Shown: positions 16,977 to 26,301 of the stretch, piece by piece
Numbering within the stretch: position 1 is the stretch's first letter
Layout: every line of letters starts with the position of its first letter
Source: Pseudomonadota bacterium
GTDB taxonomy: Bacteria > Pseudomonadota > Gammaproteobacteria > Acidiferrobacterales > Acidiferrobacteraceae
Assembly: GCA_021795715.1 (NCBI GenBank)
Contig: JAJYPD010000004.1
Coordinates: 32,842 to 96,841, forward strand
Length of the DNA stretch: 64,000 nucleotides
Reading direction: 5' to 3'
Made by a program: the position numbers and the translations under genes
Notes under the pieces: model-generated
The model's database searches: none
What the model was told of the DNA's origin: nothing
Seen by the model: only the letters and a program-made list of their open reading frames with translations

Positions 16977-18032
16977 ATGACCCAACCCCTCATGCCGGCG
17001 TACCGCTGGCTCTGGCCCGGCAAGAGCCCGCTTCCCGGTGCGCTGTGGGCCGTCGCCACAGCGGCGGTGGCGATCGAGGCGCAGGATTTCCTGGAGGCGC
17101 TGGCGGCGCGCGCGCCGCTTGGGCTTTTGCTGCTTGACGATGCGCCCTACGGCGGTCCGATCCCTTGGTTGCGGCTGCCGCGCCTGGCCGCGGCCCGCAC
17201 CGTGGGTCGTCTGCAACCCCGCCGCCTCGTGATGCTCGAGGATGATCCCCGTGCCCGCGCTTTGGCGGCGGTCAGTCCGGCGCGCACCGTCTGGATCAAC
17301 GGCGCCAGCGCGGACCTGCTGGCGCTTGGGCGCGTGTTCGTCGCCAGCACCATGCAGGAGACACAGGTCGGCGGCGGCGAATTGACGGGTGATCCCCTGG
17401 TGGCGCCGCTTCCCGTCGCCCCGACACCGCAGGCGGATTTTTGCGCGCGGTTTCAGGCGGTGCGGGCGGCGGGCCGCTGGATCGTGTATTTCGCCGCGAC
17501 CACCGAAGGGGAAGAACCCCTTGCCTATGGCGCCTTTTTGCAGATCGCGGTGACAAGCGGCGGGCTGCTTGCCTTGGCGCCGGCCGACCCGGCCCGCCAC
17601 GAAGGCGTCTATCGCGAGGCGATCAAATATCACCTGCTCACCACCCGGCAGCGCCGCCTGATGACATCGGAAGTTCCCGCCAAAACGCGGGTCTACTACA
17701 TTGAGGATGCGCCGGCGCGGCGGTCGATGTACGACTGTGCGGATCTGATCGTGGTGGGCGGAACCTTCCGCGGGGGCGCCGTGGACATGGCGGCCGCGCT
17801 CGCCCCGGGGCGGCCTTTGCTAATCGGTCCCCATCGGCAGGACCCCCTGGTCAGGGCGGCGGTGCGAGCCCGCATCGCGGTGACGTGTGATCGCGAGGCC
17901 GATCTTGCGGCCTGTTGCCGCAGCCTGTTGGGTGATGCGGATGCGCGCGCACAGTACGCGCAGGCCATCCATGCCTGGCTGCATCAGCAGCCGATGGCGC
18001 GCCAGCAGGTTCTGGACGCCCTTACCGGCTGA
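16977..18032 (+). CDS. WaaA (KdtA)-like glycosyltransferase, short and divergent
   Basis: 351 residues. The second half has the pattern of the donor-binding domain of 3-deoxy-manno-octulosonate transferases: TRVYYIEDA, YDCADLIVVGG and the G-rich GGAVDMAAALAPGRPLLIGPH stretch, which parallels 'GG.NPLEPAA.GKPVL.GPH' of WaaA. The N-terminal acceptor domain is reduced and lacks the usual WaaA membrane anchor and 'WIHAVSVGE' motif. So it is either a specialised KDO or other sugar transferase, or a non-catalytic relative. It follows murI by 2 bases, suggesting envelope biogenesis, and converges on hisC with an 11-bp overlap. Confidence 0.6.
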   Translation: MTQPLMPAYRWLWPGKSPLPGALWAVATAAVAIEAQDFLEALAARAPLGLLLLDDAPYGGPIPWLRLPRLAAARTVGRLQPRRLVMLEDDPRARALAAVSPARTVWINGASADLLALGRVFVASTMQETQVGGGELTGDPLVAPLPVAPTPQADFCARFQAVRAAGRWIVYFAATTEGEEPLAYGAFLQIAVTSGGLLALAPADPARHEGVYREAIKYHLLTTRQRRLMTSEVPAKTRVYYIEDAPARRSMYDCADLIVVGGTFRGGAVDMAAALAPGRPLLIGPHRQDPLVRAAVRARIAVTCDREADLAACCRSLLGDADARAQYAQAIHAWLHQQPMARQQVLDALTG

Positions 18033-19098
18033 CGGCGGATTCGCCGAGGATTTCACTTAGCCGCGCAAGAAGGATGTCGCATTCGGTGTCCGTGCCAACC
18101 GAGATGCGCAGGTGTTGATCGATGCGCGGCTTGGCGAAGTGGCGCACGAGCACGTTGCGCTGCCGCAGTTCGGCCTGCAGTTTCGCCGCGTCGTATCGCG
18201 GGTGCGTGGCAAAGACGAAGTTGGCGTGTGACGGAATCACCGCGAAACCCATCTGCTCGAGTCCACGGGTCAGGCGCGTACGGCTTTCCATGACGTGATG
18301 GCGCATGCGCTCGAAATAGGGTTCATCCTCGATGGCCGCAACCGCGCCTGCCAGCGCCAGACGGTCGAGCGGATAGGAGTTGAAAGAGTCCTTGGCCGTC
18401 CGCAGGGCTTCGATCAGATTGCTGTCGCCAAAGGCAAAGCCCACGCGCAGCCCAGCCAGGGCGCGCGACTTCGACAGTGTCTGGATGACAAGCAGCTGCG
18501 GAAACTCGCGGATCCACGAGACCACGCTGTCGGCACCGAAATCGACGTAGGCCTCGTCGACGATCACCGCCGAACCGGTGTTGTATTCCAGCAGCGCGCG
18601 CAGGTTCGGCAGTTCCAGGGCGCGCCCGGTCGGCGCGTTGGGGTGGGCCAGAACGATACCGCCGTTGTCATGCCGGTAATCCTCGGTGCGGATACGGTAA
18701 TCCGCGTCGACCGGGGGATTGATGTAGCCGATGCCGTACAGCTGGCAATAGACCGGATAGAAGCTGTAGGTGATATCGGGAAACAGGATCGGCCGTGGTT
18801 GGCGCAGCAAGGCCAGGAAGGCCAGCGCCAGCACCTCATCGGATCCATTGCCCACGAATATCTGATCGGTGCTCAAGCCATGGCGTTTGGCGAGCGCGCG
18901 CCTGAGGGCCAGCCCTTCGGGGTCGGGATACAGGCGCAGATCGGCGTTTGCGGCCGTGCGGATCGCCGCCAGTGCCGCCGGCGAGGGCGGGTAGGGGTTT
19001 TCGTTGGTGTTGAGTTTGATCAGGTCCGGTATGGCCAGCTGTTCGCCCGCCACATACGGGCGCAGATCCTGGAAGGCCGGACTCCAGAACTTTCTCAC
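18022..19098 (-). CDS. hisC: Histidinol-phosphate aminotransferase
   Basis: 358 residues, class I/II PLP enzyme of histidine synthesis. KLNTNENPYPPSP marks the HisC N-terminus, and the PLP lysine is in TLSKSRALAGLRVGF near residue 215. I choose the GTG whose GTGA overlaps the stop of the preceding pyrX gene; the frame reaching 19242 would add 48 unrelated residues inside pyrX. Its C-terminus overlaps the convergent WaaA-like gene by 11 bp. It is the last gene of the yqgE-ruvX-pyrR-pyrB-pyrX-hisC run. hisN, a likely histidinol-phosphatase, is about 18 kb away. Confidence 0.94.
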   Translation of the reverse strand: MRKFWSPAFQDLRPYVAGEQLAIPDLIKLNTNENPYPPSPAALAAIRTAANADLRLYPDPEGLALRRALAKRHGLSTDQIFVGNGSDEVLALAFLALLRQPRPILFPDITYSFYPVYCQLYGIGYINPPVDADYRIRTEDYRHDNGGIVLAHPNAPTGRALELPNLRALLEYNTGSAVIVDEAYVDFGADSVVSWIREFPQLLVIQTLSKSRALAGLRVGFAFGDSNLIEALRTAKDSFNSYPLDRLALAGAVAAIEDEPYFERMRHHVMESRTRLTRGLEQMGFAVIPSHANFVFATHPRYDAAKLQAELRQRNVLVRHFAKPRIDQHLRISVGTDTECDILLARLSEILGESAVSR

Positions 19099-20384
19099 GT
19101 CTGCGGGCTTCCCGGGAGGGCGCGGCTTTGGTGGCGGATCTCGCCGCCGATCAGGGTCATAACCACGCGTCCCCGCAGGGTCTGCCCCAGGAAGGGCGTG
19201 TTCAGGCCACGGCTCGTCCACGTCTGGGCGGAGGGTGTCCATTCTTCATCCGGATCGAAGACGCACAGATCGGCCACCGCGCCGGCGGCCAGGCCCTGGT
19301 TCGAAAGGCCCAGAACGGCCGCCGGTCCTGCGGTGATCCGGTGCAAGGCGGCGGTCACCGGCAGAATGCCGTCTGCGGCCAGGCGCAGGGTCAGTGGCAG
19401 CAGTGTCTCGAAGGCGCTGATGCCCGGCTCGGAATCGCTGAAGACCACCCGTTTCGCATCGGGCTCGTGCGGTTGATGGTCTGAGCAGATGACGCTCAGG
19501 GTGCCGTCCCGGACCGCTTCGCGCAGGGCGGCCCGGTCGGCGGCTGCGCGCAGCGGCGGCCGCACATGGCAATGCGTATCGAAAAAGCCGATGTCTTCGT
19601 CTATGAGATGGAGCTGATGCGCTGCGGTGTCTGCGGTCACCGGCACGCCGCGCGCCTGCGCCTCGCGCAAAAGCGGCAAAGAGCGCGCAGCCGACAGGCC
19701 CATTACATGCGCGCGCACACCCGTCTGCTCGATCAGCATCAGATCGCGCGCAAGCGCGATCGTTTCGGCCGTGGCCGGTATGCCGGCAAGACCCAGCCGG
19801 GTCGCCACTTCCCCTTCATGGACGACGCCCTGGTGGGCAAGCCAGGGGTCTTCCGGCTGCAAGAAGACGGTGATGCCCAGGCCGGCCGCGTACTCGAGTG
19901 CGTGACGCAGCACACGCGTATCCTTGATCGCCCGCGGGCCATTGCTGACGCCGCCACAGCCGGCCCGCATCAGCGCCGCCATGTCCGCCAGCGTCGTTCC
20001 GCCAAGTTCCCTGGTGAGCGCGCCAAGCGGGATCACGCGCGCACCGCCAAGCGCCCGCGCCCGGTCGTTCAGCCATTGCGCGGAAGCCGCTGTATCGATG
20101 GGGGGGCTCGTATCGGGCGGACAGCAGAATGTGGTGACTCCACCGGCGAGTGCCGCCGCTGTTTCGCTTGCGAGCGTAGCCTTGTGTTCGGCGCCCGGTT
20201 CGCGCACCCGCGCACGCAGGTCGATCAGTCCCGGGCAGATGACAAGACCGCTGACGTCGATGACGCGCCGGGGGCCTTGCGCGCTGCCACCGGCGATCCG
20301 CCCGTCGTAGATCAGCAGATCGGCGACTTCATCACGGCCATTGACAGGATCGATAAGGCGGCCACCCTTCAGGCATACGCTCAC
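19095..20384 (-). CDS. pyrX: Inactive dihydroorotase homologue (PyrC'/PyrX), partner of aspartate carbamoyltransferase
   Basis: 429 residues with the dihydroorotase (amidohydrolase) fold. In active enzymes a 'DxHxH' motif supplies two metal ligands near residue 60. Here that place reads [13 protein letters not shown], so both histidines are replaced (by Arg and Arg). Other family motifs remain, such as [12 protein letters not shown] and CSDHQPHEP. This matches the PyrC' proteins of Pseudomonas and relatives, which have no activity but are needed to assemble the PyrB dodecamer. It overlaps pyrB and hisC by 4 bp each. An active dihydroorotase should be encoded elsewhere. Confidence 0.88.
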   Translation of the reverse strand: MSVCLKGGRLIDPVNGRDEVADLLIYDGRIAGGSAQGPRRVIDVSGLVICPGLIDLRARVREPGAEHKATLASETAAALAGGVTTFCCPPDTSPPIDTAASAQWLNDRARALGGARVIPLGALTRELGGTTLADMAALMRAGCGGVSNGPRAIKDTRVLRHALEYAAGLGITVFLQPEDPWLAHQGVVHEGEVATRLGLAGIPATAETIALARDLMLIEQTGVRAHVMGLSAARSLPLLREAQARGVPVTADTAAHQLHLIDEDIGFFDTHCHVRPPLRAAADRAALREAVRDGTLSVICSDHQPHEPDAKRVVFSDSEPGISAFETLLPLTLRLAADGILPVTAALHRITAGPAAVLGLSNQGLAAGAVADLCVFDPDEEWTPSAQTWTSRGLNTPFLGQTLRGRVVMTLIGGEIRHQSRALPGSPQT

Positions 20385-21355
20385 GGTGTTTTGGGCTCCG
20401 ATGCAGTGGCTCCCGCCAGGCGGGCAAGAATCGCCATGCGCACGGCGATGCCGTTGGTCACCTGCGGCAGGATCACCGATTGCGGGCCATCGGCGACCGA
20501 GGAATCGATTTCGATGCCGCGGTTCATGGGGCCGGGGTGCATGACGATGGCGTCCGGTCGCGCCTGGCGCAACCGTCTGGGCGTGAGTCCGTATAGGTCG
20601 AAATATTCGCGCGCACCGGGAATGAGGGCGCTGTTCATCCGTTCGGTCTGCAGGCGCAGCATGATGATCACGTCCGCACCGTGCAGTCCTTCGTCGAGAT
20701 CGGTAAAAGCCCTGACCCCGAGACGTTCGATCGCAGCCGGCAGCAGCGAACGGGGACCAATGACCCGGACTTCCTGTGTGCCGAGCGCCGTCAGCGCATG
20801 GATCTGCGATCGGGCTACGCGCGAATGCAGGATGTCGCCGACGATGGCCACCTTGAGGCGGGCGAAATCGTTCTTGTAGCGGCGGATGGTGAACATGTCG
20901 AGCAGACCCTGGGTGGGGTGGGCATGACGCCCGTCACCGGCGTTGACGACATGCACATGATCGGGTACCGAGCGCGCAATCAGATCGGCGGCGCCGCTCA
21001 AGGGGTGCCGGACAACAAAGAGATCGGTGTGCATCGCCTCGAGATTGCGCACCGTATCGAGCAGGCTTTCGCCCTTCTGGGTCGCCGACACCGACGTGTT
21101 GATGTTGATGATGTCCGCCGACAACCGCTTGCCGGCGATCTCGAAGGTCGTGCGGGTGCGCGTGCTCGCCTCAAAGAACAGGTTGACGATGGTTTTGCCG
21201 CGCAGCAGCGGCACCTTCTTGATCTCACGTTCGCCGACGCTGATGAAGGATTCGGCGGTGTCGAGGATGCCGAGGATGGTGTCCGCCGACATCCCTTCCG
21301 TGCTCAGAAAATGACGGCGCCGCCCCTGGGCGTCGACCTGAATATCGCCGATCAA
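20381..21355 (-). CDS. pyrB: Aspartate carbamoyltransferase catalytic chain
   Basis: 324 residues. It forms carbamoyl-aspartate in pyrimidine synthesis. The carbamoyl-phosphate site [12 protein letters not shown] is near residue 57, HPLSGAAD and the [19 protein letters not shown] stretch follow, and the C-terminal [13 protein letters not shown] holds aspartate-binding residues. The N-terminus has the Pseudomonas-type extension used to contact PyrC'. It overlaps pyrR and pyrX by 4 bp each. Confidence 0.97.
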   Translation of the reverse strand: MIGDIQVDAQGRRRHFLSTEGMSADTILGILDTAESFISVGEREIKKVPLLRGKTIVNLFFEASTRTRTTFEIAGKRLSADIININTSVSATQKGESLLDTVRNLEAMHTDLFVVRHPLSGAADLIARSVPDHVHVVNAGDGRHAHPTQGLLDMFTIRRYKNDFARLKVAIVGDILHSRVARSQIHALTALGTQEVRVIGPRSLLPAAIERLGVRAFTDLDEGLHGADVIIMLRLQTERMNSALIPGAREYFDLYGLTPRRLRQARPDAIVMHPGPMNRGIEIDSSVADGPQSVILPQVTNGIAVRMAILARLAGATASEPKTP

Positions 21356-21843
21356 TCGGTTTTCTCCATGATCTTGATACCGAGGGGATCCGGCCCCGTC
21401 AGCTTGACATGCTCGTGGGCCGCCAGCCGCATCCGGACACCGACGATGTCCGGCTGGATGGGCAGTTCGCGCCCGTCGCGCTCGATGAGAACGGCGAGCG
21501 CGATCGAGGCCGGCCGGCCGTAATCGAACAGTTCGTTTAGGGCCGCGCGGACCGTGCGCCCCGTATGCAGGACATCGTCGATCAATACCACATGGCGGCC
21601 ATCGATGCCGATTGGTAGATGAGAGGGTTTCACCTGGGGATTCATGCCCACCCGGCTGAAATCATCCCGGTAAAAGGAGATATCGAGGTTGCCGAGCGGT
21701 TCGCTCAGAGCGAGGCGGCTGTGCAGCCGTTCGGCCACCCAGGCGCCGCCTGTGAGTACGCCGATCAGCAGGGGCCGGCGGGCGGCGAGCGCCCGTAATC
21801 CGTCCGTCATGCGTGCCAGGGCCTCTTCGATATCAACGGTCAT
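21352..21843 (-). CDS. pyrR: PyrR: pyrimidine operon regulator / uracil phosphoribosyltransferase
   Basis: 163 residues with the phosphoribosyltransferase fold; the PRPP loop is [22 protein letters not shown] near residue 95, with [15 protein letters not shown] in the first half. In Gram-positives it binds pyr mRNA to control attenuation. Here no leader with PyrR-binding hairpins is visible before pyrB because the genes overlap by 4 bp, so RNA control of pyrB by that route is unlikely. It may act as a UPRTase or regulate elsewhere. Confidence 0.93.
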   Translation of the reverse strand: MTVDIEEALARMTDGLRALAARRPLLIGVLTGGAWVAERLHSRLALSEPLGNLDISFYRDDFSRVGMNPQVKPSHLPIGIDGRHVVLIDDVLHTGRTVRAALNELFDYGRPASIALAVLIERDGRELPIQPDIVGVRMRLAAHEHVKLTGPDPLGIKIMEKTD

Positions 21844-22298
21844 TCGTGTGTCGGGCCTCGAGGATGGTCCAGGCTGGCGCTTGGCAGGTCATCAAAATAG
21901 GCCTGCAGTATGGTGATGGCGGCGAGCGTATCGAGGGCCGCCTTGCGGCGCCCCCGCGGGACGCCGGTGGCTTCGACCCGCTCGCGCGCACTCGCCGTTG
22001 TCAGCCGTTCGTCCGCCCAGTATACCGGCAGATGATACCGTCCGTCCAAGCGCCGGCCGAAGCGGCGCGCCGCCACCGTCATCTCGTTGTCCGTGCCATC
22101 CATGTTCAGGGGCAACCCGACCACGAGAATGTCCGGTTGCCAGGTGGTCAGCAGTTTTTCGATGGCGCGCCAGTCCGGGCCGCTTGCCAATCCCGCCACC
22201 GTACCGGCGCCTTCCGCCCGCCCCGGCGGGTAGCGGCCCACGGCCACGCCGGTTATGCGGGTGCCGTAATCAAACGCCAGGTAAGTCAGCGGTTTCAC
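21840..22298 (-). CDS. ruvX: Putative pre-16S rRNA nuclease / Holliday junction resolvase-like protein
   Basis: 152 residues with an RNase H-like fold. It starts with the metal-binding [14 protein letters not shown], followed by [12 protein letters not shown] and the conserved [11 protein letters not shown] motif. YqgF/RuvX trims the 5' end of 16S rRNA and is essential in E. coli. It is flanked by yqgE and pyrR with 4-bp overlaps, the same order as in Pseudomonas. Confidence 0.94.
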   Translation of the reverse strand: MKPLTYLAFDYGTRITGVAVGRYPPGRAEGAGTVAGLASGPDWRAIEKLLTTWQPDILVVGLPLNMDGTDNEMTVAARRFGRRLDGRYHLPVYWADERLTTASARERVEATGVPRGRRKAALDTLAAITILQAYFDDLPSASLDHPRGPTHE

Positions 22299-22858
22299 GC
22301 GTGACCGGATTCCCCGGAAAGGTGGGTCAGGTCGACACCGAGCAGGTGGGCCGCCGAGGCCCAGCGGGCGTCAATGGGTGTGCGAAAGAGGATGTCTGCC
22401 GTGGCCGGTCCGCTGAGCCAGGCGTTTTCGGCGAGTTCCTTCTCGAGCTGGCCGGGCCCCCACCCGGCGTAGCCGAGGGCGAGCAGGCACCGGTCCGGTC
22501 CCTCGTTGCGGGCGATGGCCGTCAGGATGTCCCGGGATGTCGATACACCAAGGGATTCGCTGACGGCAAGCGTCGATTCCCAGGTGCCCACCGGCTCATG
22601 CAGAACGAAGCCGCGATTGCTCTGTACCGGGCCGCCAAGATAGATGTGTTCATCCAGGCGCGCGCAGGCGGCCGCCTCGATGCCGAGCTGGGTGAACACG
22701 TCGCGGAATGTCAGGTCGATGGGCCGGTTGATGACGATCCCCATCGCGCCTTCGCGGCCGTGCTCACAGACCAGCGTCACCGTGCGAAAAAAATTGGGAT
22801 CGCCAAGCCCGGGCATGGCGATCAGAAACTGGTTGGACAGGCTTGCGGTGTCGAGCAT
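22295..22858 (-). CDS. yqgE: YqgE/AlgH family protein
   Basis: 187 residues. Typical features are LSNQFLIAMPGLGDPNFFRTVTLVCEH at the start, GAMGIVINRP and the LGYAGWGPGQLEKEL stretch. The family has a known fold but no agreed function; AlgH in Pseudomonas influences alginate and stress gene expression. It is the first gene of the long overlapping pyr operon, beginning about 47 bp downstream of the TonB-like gene's stop. Confidence 0.93.
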   Translation of the reverse strand: MLDTASLSNQFLIAMPGLGDPNFFRTVTLVCEHGREGAMGIVINRPIDLTFRDVFTQLGIEAAACARLDEHIYLGGPVQSNRGFVLHEPVGTWESTLAVSESLGVSTSRDILTAIARNEGPDRCLLALGYAGWGPGQLEKELAENAWLSGPATADILFRTPIDARWASAAHLLGVDLTHLSGESGHA

Positions 22859-22905
22859 GGGGCTAGTATCGGGTAGGCGCCCTGGCCTTTCAAGGCGACT
22901 TGCGT

Positions 22906-23772
22906 CTACGGCCCGCTCGATACGGCCGGTTGCATGCTGGTCATGTGGCGGCCCCGGAAACGCCAGGTTTCGACGATATGCAGCACCGCCAGCGGCTCAT
23001 CGGTCACCTTCGGCAGCGGTGCAAACGGCGCTGCCCTGCGCACGAGGCTCCTGGCGATGCGGGCCAGCAGCAAGGAAGATCCCCCGCGTACGACGCGGAC
23101 CGACGCCAGCGTGCCATTGGCGCGAATGGCGACATCGAGTACGAGCCTGCCATGCGCATGAGCGGTGAGCAGGACCTGCCGGTAGCGGCCGTTGCTGATG
23201 TGTTCCATGTAGGCGGTCCAGCGGCTGATGTAGCCGGCGTAGGCAAACTGCCGCGCCGTGACCCCGCCGCGGCCCGTACCGGCGGCGCGGTAGGCGCGCC
23301 AGTCACGGCGGATTTCCGCCTTAAGGCGCGCCTCTTCGGCAAGGAAGCGGCGGTTCATGCCGAGATCGGCAGCGAGCGCGGCATTGATTTTCCAGGGGCG
23401 GGTGGCCAGGGTGAGTTTCAGGGGCTGCTTGCGGCTGACGATGAGCCGCCAGTGTGTCTGGCGGTTCGTGCTGCGGTGCTCGGTGCGCGCGGCAAGTTCG
23501 CCGCCGGCGTGACGTTTGGCGCGGAAAGGGCTGCGCGCCATGTGCCGCCGATGCTGGCCGCCGCCGCCTGCGACATTCACCTGCGCCAGGCGCTGGGCGT
23601 GGCGTGGCGCGCGGTCGCTGCGCGCCTGCACGAGGGTCACGTCGAGCGTCTGGCCGTGACCGGCGGTGACGGGATCGCGGAAGCGCACGCCCAGGATGAA
23701 GATGACATGCAAAAGTCCCGCAAAAAAAAGGGCAACACCGAGGCGGTCATGATCGGACAGACGGGTTCGCAT
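22906..23772 (-). CDS. TonB-like protein, positional equivalent of Pseudomonas TonB3
   Basis: 288 residues. One transmembrane helix lies near the N-terminus (LGVALFFAGLLHVIFILGV). A long basic, His/Arg-rich periplasmic linker follows instead of the usual Pro-Lys repeats. The C-terminal TonB-type domain includes YISRWTAYMEHISNG and GRLVLDVAIRANGTLASVRVVRGG. It sits between yqgE and gshB, the same place as tonB3 in P. aeruginosa, where TonB3 supports type IV pilus assembly and twitching. It is therefore likely to serve the pilus system or an envelope task rather than iron uptake. It overlaps nothing and starts 3 bp after gshB ends. Confidence 0.8.
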   Translation of the reverse strand: MRTRLSDHDRLGVALFFAGLLHVIFILGVRFRDPVTAGHGQTLDVTLVQARSDRAPRHAQRLAQVNVAGGGGQHRRHMARSPFRAKRHAGGELAARTEHRSTNRQTHWRLIVSRKQPLKLTLATRPWKINAALAADLGMNRRFLAEEARLKAEIRRDWRAYRAAGTGRGGVTARQFAYAGYISRWTAYMEHISNGRYRQVLLTAHAHGRLVLDVAIRANGTLASVRVVRGGSSLLLARIARSLVRRAAPFAPLPKVTDEPLAVLHIVETWRFRGRHMTSMQPAVSSGP

Positions 23773-23775
23773 GAC

Positions 23776-24732
23776 CTAGTGTCCGGCCTCCAATCCGGTT
23801 TCGATGGCGTCAAACAGGCGTGCGGCGATATTGAGGGAGAAGGTCTTGTCGAGCTCCCGCATGCCGGTCGGACTGGTGACGTTGATTTCCGTGAGGTGGT
23901 CGCCGATCACATCGAGACCGACGAACAACAATCCCTTTGCGCGCAGGACGGGTCCGACGCGTGCTGCGATCCGTTTATCGGCGGGACTCAAGGGGCGCCC
24001 CTCGCCGTGCCCCCCGGCGGCCAGATTGCCGCGGGTTTCGCCGGGCGCCGGAATGCGCGCCAGGGCATAGGGTACGGGCTCGCCGTCGATGACGAGGATG
24101 CGCTTGTCTCCTGCGGCGATTTCCGGCAGGTACCGTTGGGCCATGACAAAGCGCGTTTCGCGGGAGGTCATCGTCTCGAAGATGACGGTCGCATTGGGGT
24201 CGCCGGTCTTTACGTGGAAGACCGAGGTTCCGCCCATGCCATCGAGGGGTTTCACGACGATGTCGCCTTGTGCGCCGAGAAAGGCGCGCAGATCCGCCTG
24301 CCGGCGCGTCACCAGGGTCGGCGGCGCCACGTCCGCAAACCAGGTCGCGAACAGCTTCTCATTGGCGTCGCGCAGACTTTGCGGCCGGTTGACCACCAAG
24401 ACCCCGTCACGCTCGAGCAATTCCAGCAGGTAAGTCGTATAGATGTACTCCATGTCGAACGGCGGATCCTTGCGCATCAACACCACATCGAGGTCGTTTG
24501 CGGTCAGGGTCGCGGATGCGCCCAGCGTGTACCAGGCGTGGTCGTCGGCGCCGATGTCCAGACGCTGCGTGGTCATCTGCACCCGTCCGTCGCGCAGACT
24601 GAGGTCACCGGGCTGTGCGTAGTGGATCTCGTACCCGCGGCGCGCCCCTTCCCGCAGCAGGCCGACGGTCGTGTCCTTCTGGCCCTTGATCCCGGCGAGC
24701 GGGTCCATGATGACCGCCAGCTGGCGGCTCAT
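23776..24732 (-). CDS. gshB: Glutathione synthetase
   Basis: 318 residues, ATP-grasp fold. It joins gamma-glutamylcysteine and glycine. Signature stretches are IMDPLAGIKGQKDTTVGLL at the N-terminus, LMRKDPPFDMEYIYTTYLLE, VVKPLDGMGGTSVFH in the ATP loop, and DVIGDHLTEINVTSPTG at the metal site. It overlaps the gshA start region by 4 bp and lies beside the pil/chp cluster, as in Pseudomonas. Confidence 0.96.
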   Translation of the reverse strand: MSRQLAVIMDPLAGIKGQKDTTVGLLREGARRGYEIHYAQPGDLSLRDGRVQMTTQRLDIGADDHAWYTLGASATLTANDLDVVLMRKDPPFDMEYIYTTYLLELLERDGVLVVNRPQSLRDANEKLFATWFADVAPPTLVTRRQADLRAFLGAQGDIVVKPLDGMGGTSVFHVKTGDPNATVIFETMTSRETRFVMAQRYLPEIAAGDKRILVIDGEPVPYALARIPAPGETRGNLAAGGHGEGRPLSPADKRIAARVGPVLRAKGLLFVGLDVIGDHLTEINVTSPTGMRELDKTFSLNIAARLFDAIETGLEAGH

Positions 24733-26033
24733 GGGGCGTCTGCCGCCGCGGACAATTCGCGGGCCGCGGCCAGCGCCGCCAGCCGGCCGATGACGCCATA
24801 GGCATAGAAGCGGTTGGGACTTGCATCCGGCTCCCGTTTCTTGTCGGGACTGGAGCAGGAGTCGGCGAAGGCGAGCGGCCGAAACTGCATGCCGGGGGCG
24901 TTCAGGTTCTCGTCGGCTCCGCGGGCCGTGTGAATGCGGTAGAAGCCGCCGACCACGAAGCGGTCGATCATGTAGACGACCGGTTCGGCCACCGCCTGTT
25001 CGTCGCCCAGGGTCTCGAACGTGTAGACGCCTTCCTGGATGAGCACCCGTTCAACGGTCTGGCCTTCCTTGATGACGGCCATCTTGTTGCGCTGTTTGCG
25101 ATTGAGGTGGCGGACCTCGCTTGCATCACGGACGGTCATGATGCCCATTCCGTAGGTCCCCGTATCGGCCTTGACGATCACGAAAGGTTCCTGTGCGATG
25201 TCGTATTCACGGTATTTGAGGCGGATGCCCTCCAATACCGCGTCGACGCTGTCGGCCAGACAATCCTCGCCTTCGCGCTTCTGGAAGTCGACGCTCCCGC
25301 AGCGGCGGAATATCGGGTCGATGAGCCAGGGGTCGATGTCGATGAAGCCGGCGAACTCGAGCGCGAGCCGCCGGTACTGGGTGAAGTGATCGGATTTCAG
25401 GCGATTCCACCAGCCAAGGGCCGGCGCGGGCACCACCGGCTGGGTAATGCCCGCAAGCAAAGGCGGCGCCCCCGACGACAGGTCGTTGTTAAGTAAAACG
25501 AAACAGGGTTTGTAGCCCGGCAGCGCGACCGAATCGCCCACCCGTTCAATGGGTTCGACGGCGATGACCCGCCCATTTTGCAGGCTAAAGGATTGACGTC
25601 CGGCCGGCTCGGGCAGGAGCGAGCCGACGCGTGCCTGATAGCCGGCCCGCTCGAGCAGCTCCACCAAAGCGCCGATGTTCTCCCAGTAATAGGTATTGCG
25701 GCTGTGGTTTTCCGGTACCAGCAGGATCCGGCAGGCCGTGGGGCACAGGCGCTCCACGGCGATCTGCAGGGCCTGTGTGCACAGGGGGTGGAAGGCCGGG
25801 TTCAGGTTGTTGAATCCCGCGGGAAACAGGTTGGTGTCGACCGGAGCGAGCTTGAAGCCGGCATTGCGCAGATCCACCGAGGTGTAGAAAGGTGCGGGGC
25901 TGGCAAGCCACCGTTCGTGAAACCATTGCTCGATCGGTGTCTGCCGTTCGAGCAGGCGTTCCTCGATCTCGAGCAGCGGGCCGGTGAGGGCGGTGGTCAG
26001 GTGCGGTACGGCCTGCAGATGTTGAACGCCCAT
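24729..26033 (-). CDS. gshA: Glutamate-cysteine ligase, Acidithiobacillus (ferrooxidans) type
   Basis: 434 residues. It is not the classic E. coli GshA but the distinct family first seen in Acidithiobacillus ferrooxidans (GshA_ferroox) and many betaproteobacteria. Features include DLRNAGFKLAPVDTNLFPAGFNNL near residue 55, LLVPENHSRNTYYWENI, and the C-terminal MVIDRFVVGGFYR-like (YMIDRFVVGGFYRIH) stretch. It makes gamma-glutamylcysteine, the first step of glutathione, here directly coupled to gshB. A good promoter lies 30-58 bases before the start. Confidence 0.93.
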   Translation of the reverse strand: MGVQHLQAVPHLTTALTGPLLEIEERLLERQTPIEQWFHERWLASPAPFYTSVDLRNAGFKLAPVDTNLFPAGFNNLNPAFHPLCTQALQIAVERLCPTACRILLVPENHSRNTYYWENIGALVELLERAGYQARVGSLLPEPAGRQSFSLQNGRVIAVEPIERVGDSVALPGYKPCFVLLNNDLSSGAPPLLAGITQPVVPAPALGWWNRLKSDHFTQYRRLALEFAGFIDIDPWLIDPIFRRCGSVDFQKREGEDCLADSVDAVLEGIRLKYREYDIAQEPFVIVKADTGTYGMGIMTVRDASEVRHLNRKQRNKMAVIKEGQTVERVLIQEGVYTFETLGDEQAVAEPVVYMIDRFVVGGFYRIHTARGADENLNAPGMQFRPLAFADSCSSPDKKREPDASPNRFYAYGVIGRLAALAAARELSAAADAP

Positions 26034-26062
26034 GGGCTTGGTCCCGTCAGGAAGGCAAGGTT

Positions 26063-26091
26063 TTTATCCTACCTGTTTGCCGAAAGGTCAA
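26063..26091 (-). promoter_or_regulatory. Sigma-70-type promoter of gshA-gshB
   Basis: On the minus strand TTGACC (26091 to 26086), a 17-bp spacer and GATAAA (26068 to 26063) match the consensus well. The predicted start of transcription is about 20 bases before the gshA ATG. It lies in the gap shared with divergent pilG. Confidence 0.65.
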
Positions 26092-26301
26092 GCAATGCGC
26101 CCCCGCCCATCCCGGCGGCCGCCCCCCGCAGTTTGGTGAGAACCCCGCCGTCAGGCTAGAATCCGGGTCGGACCGATCCCCCGCCGGATTCCACGGGAAG
26201 GCCGCGCGTATATTGGATTTCGCGCCGTTCCTATGCTAGTAAATCAAGAGGGTGCAATAATTACGGCCGGATTCGCGGAACGGCTTTCAAGCGAGGTGTC
26301 T

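Noticed and set aside
19099..19242. N-terminal extension of hisC to 19242
   Set aside because: The extra 48 codons lie within pyrX. The GTG with a 4-bp overlap fits the operon spacing and the HisC family start.
22900..24801. A 633-codon plus-strand frame opposite the TonB-like gene and gshB
   Set aside because: It lies opposite two recognisable genes and contains no domain pattern.
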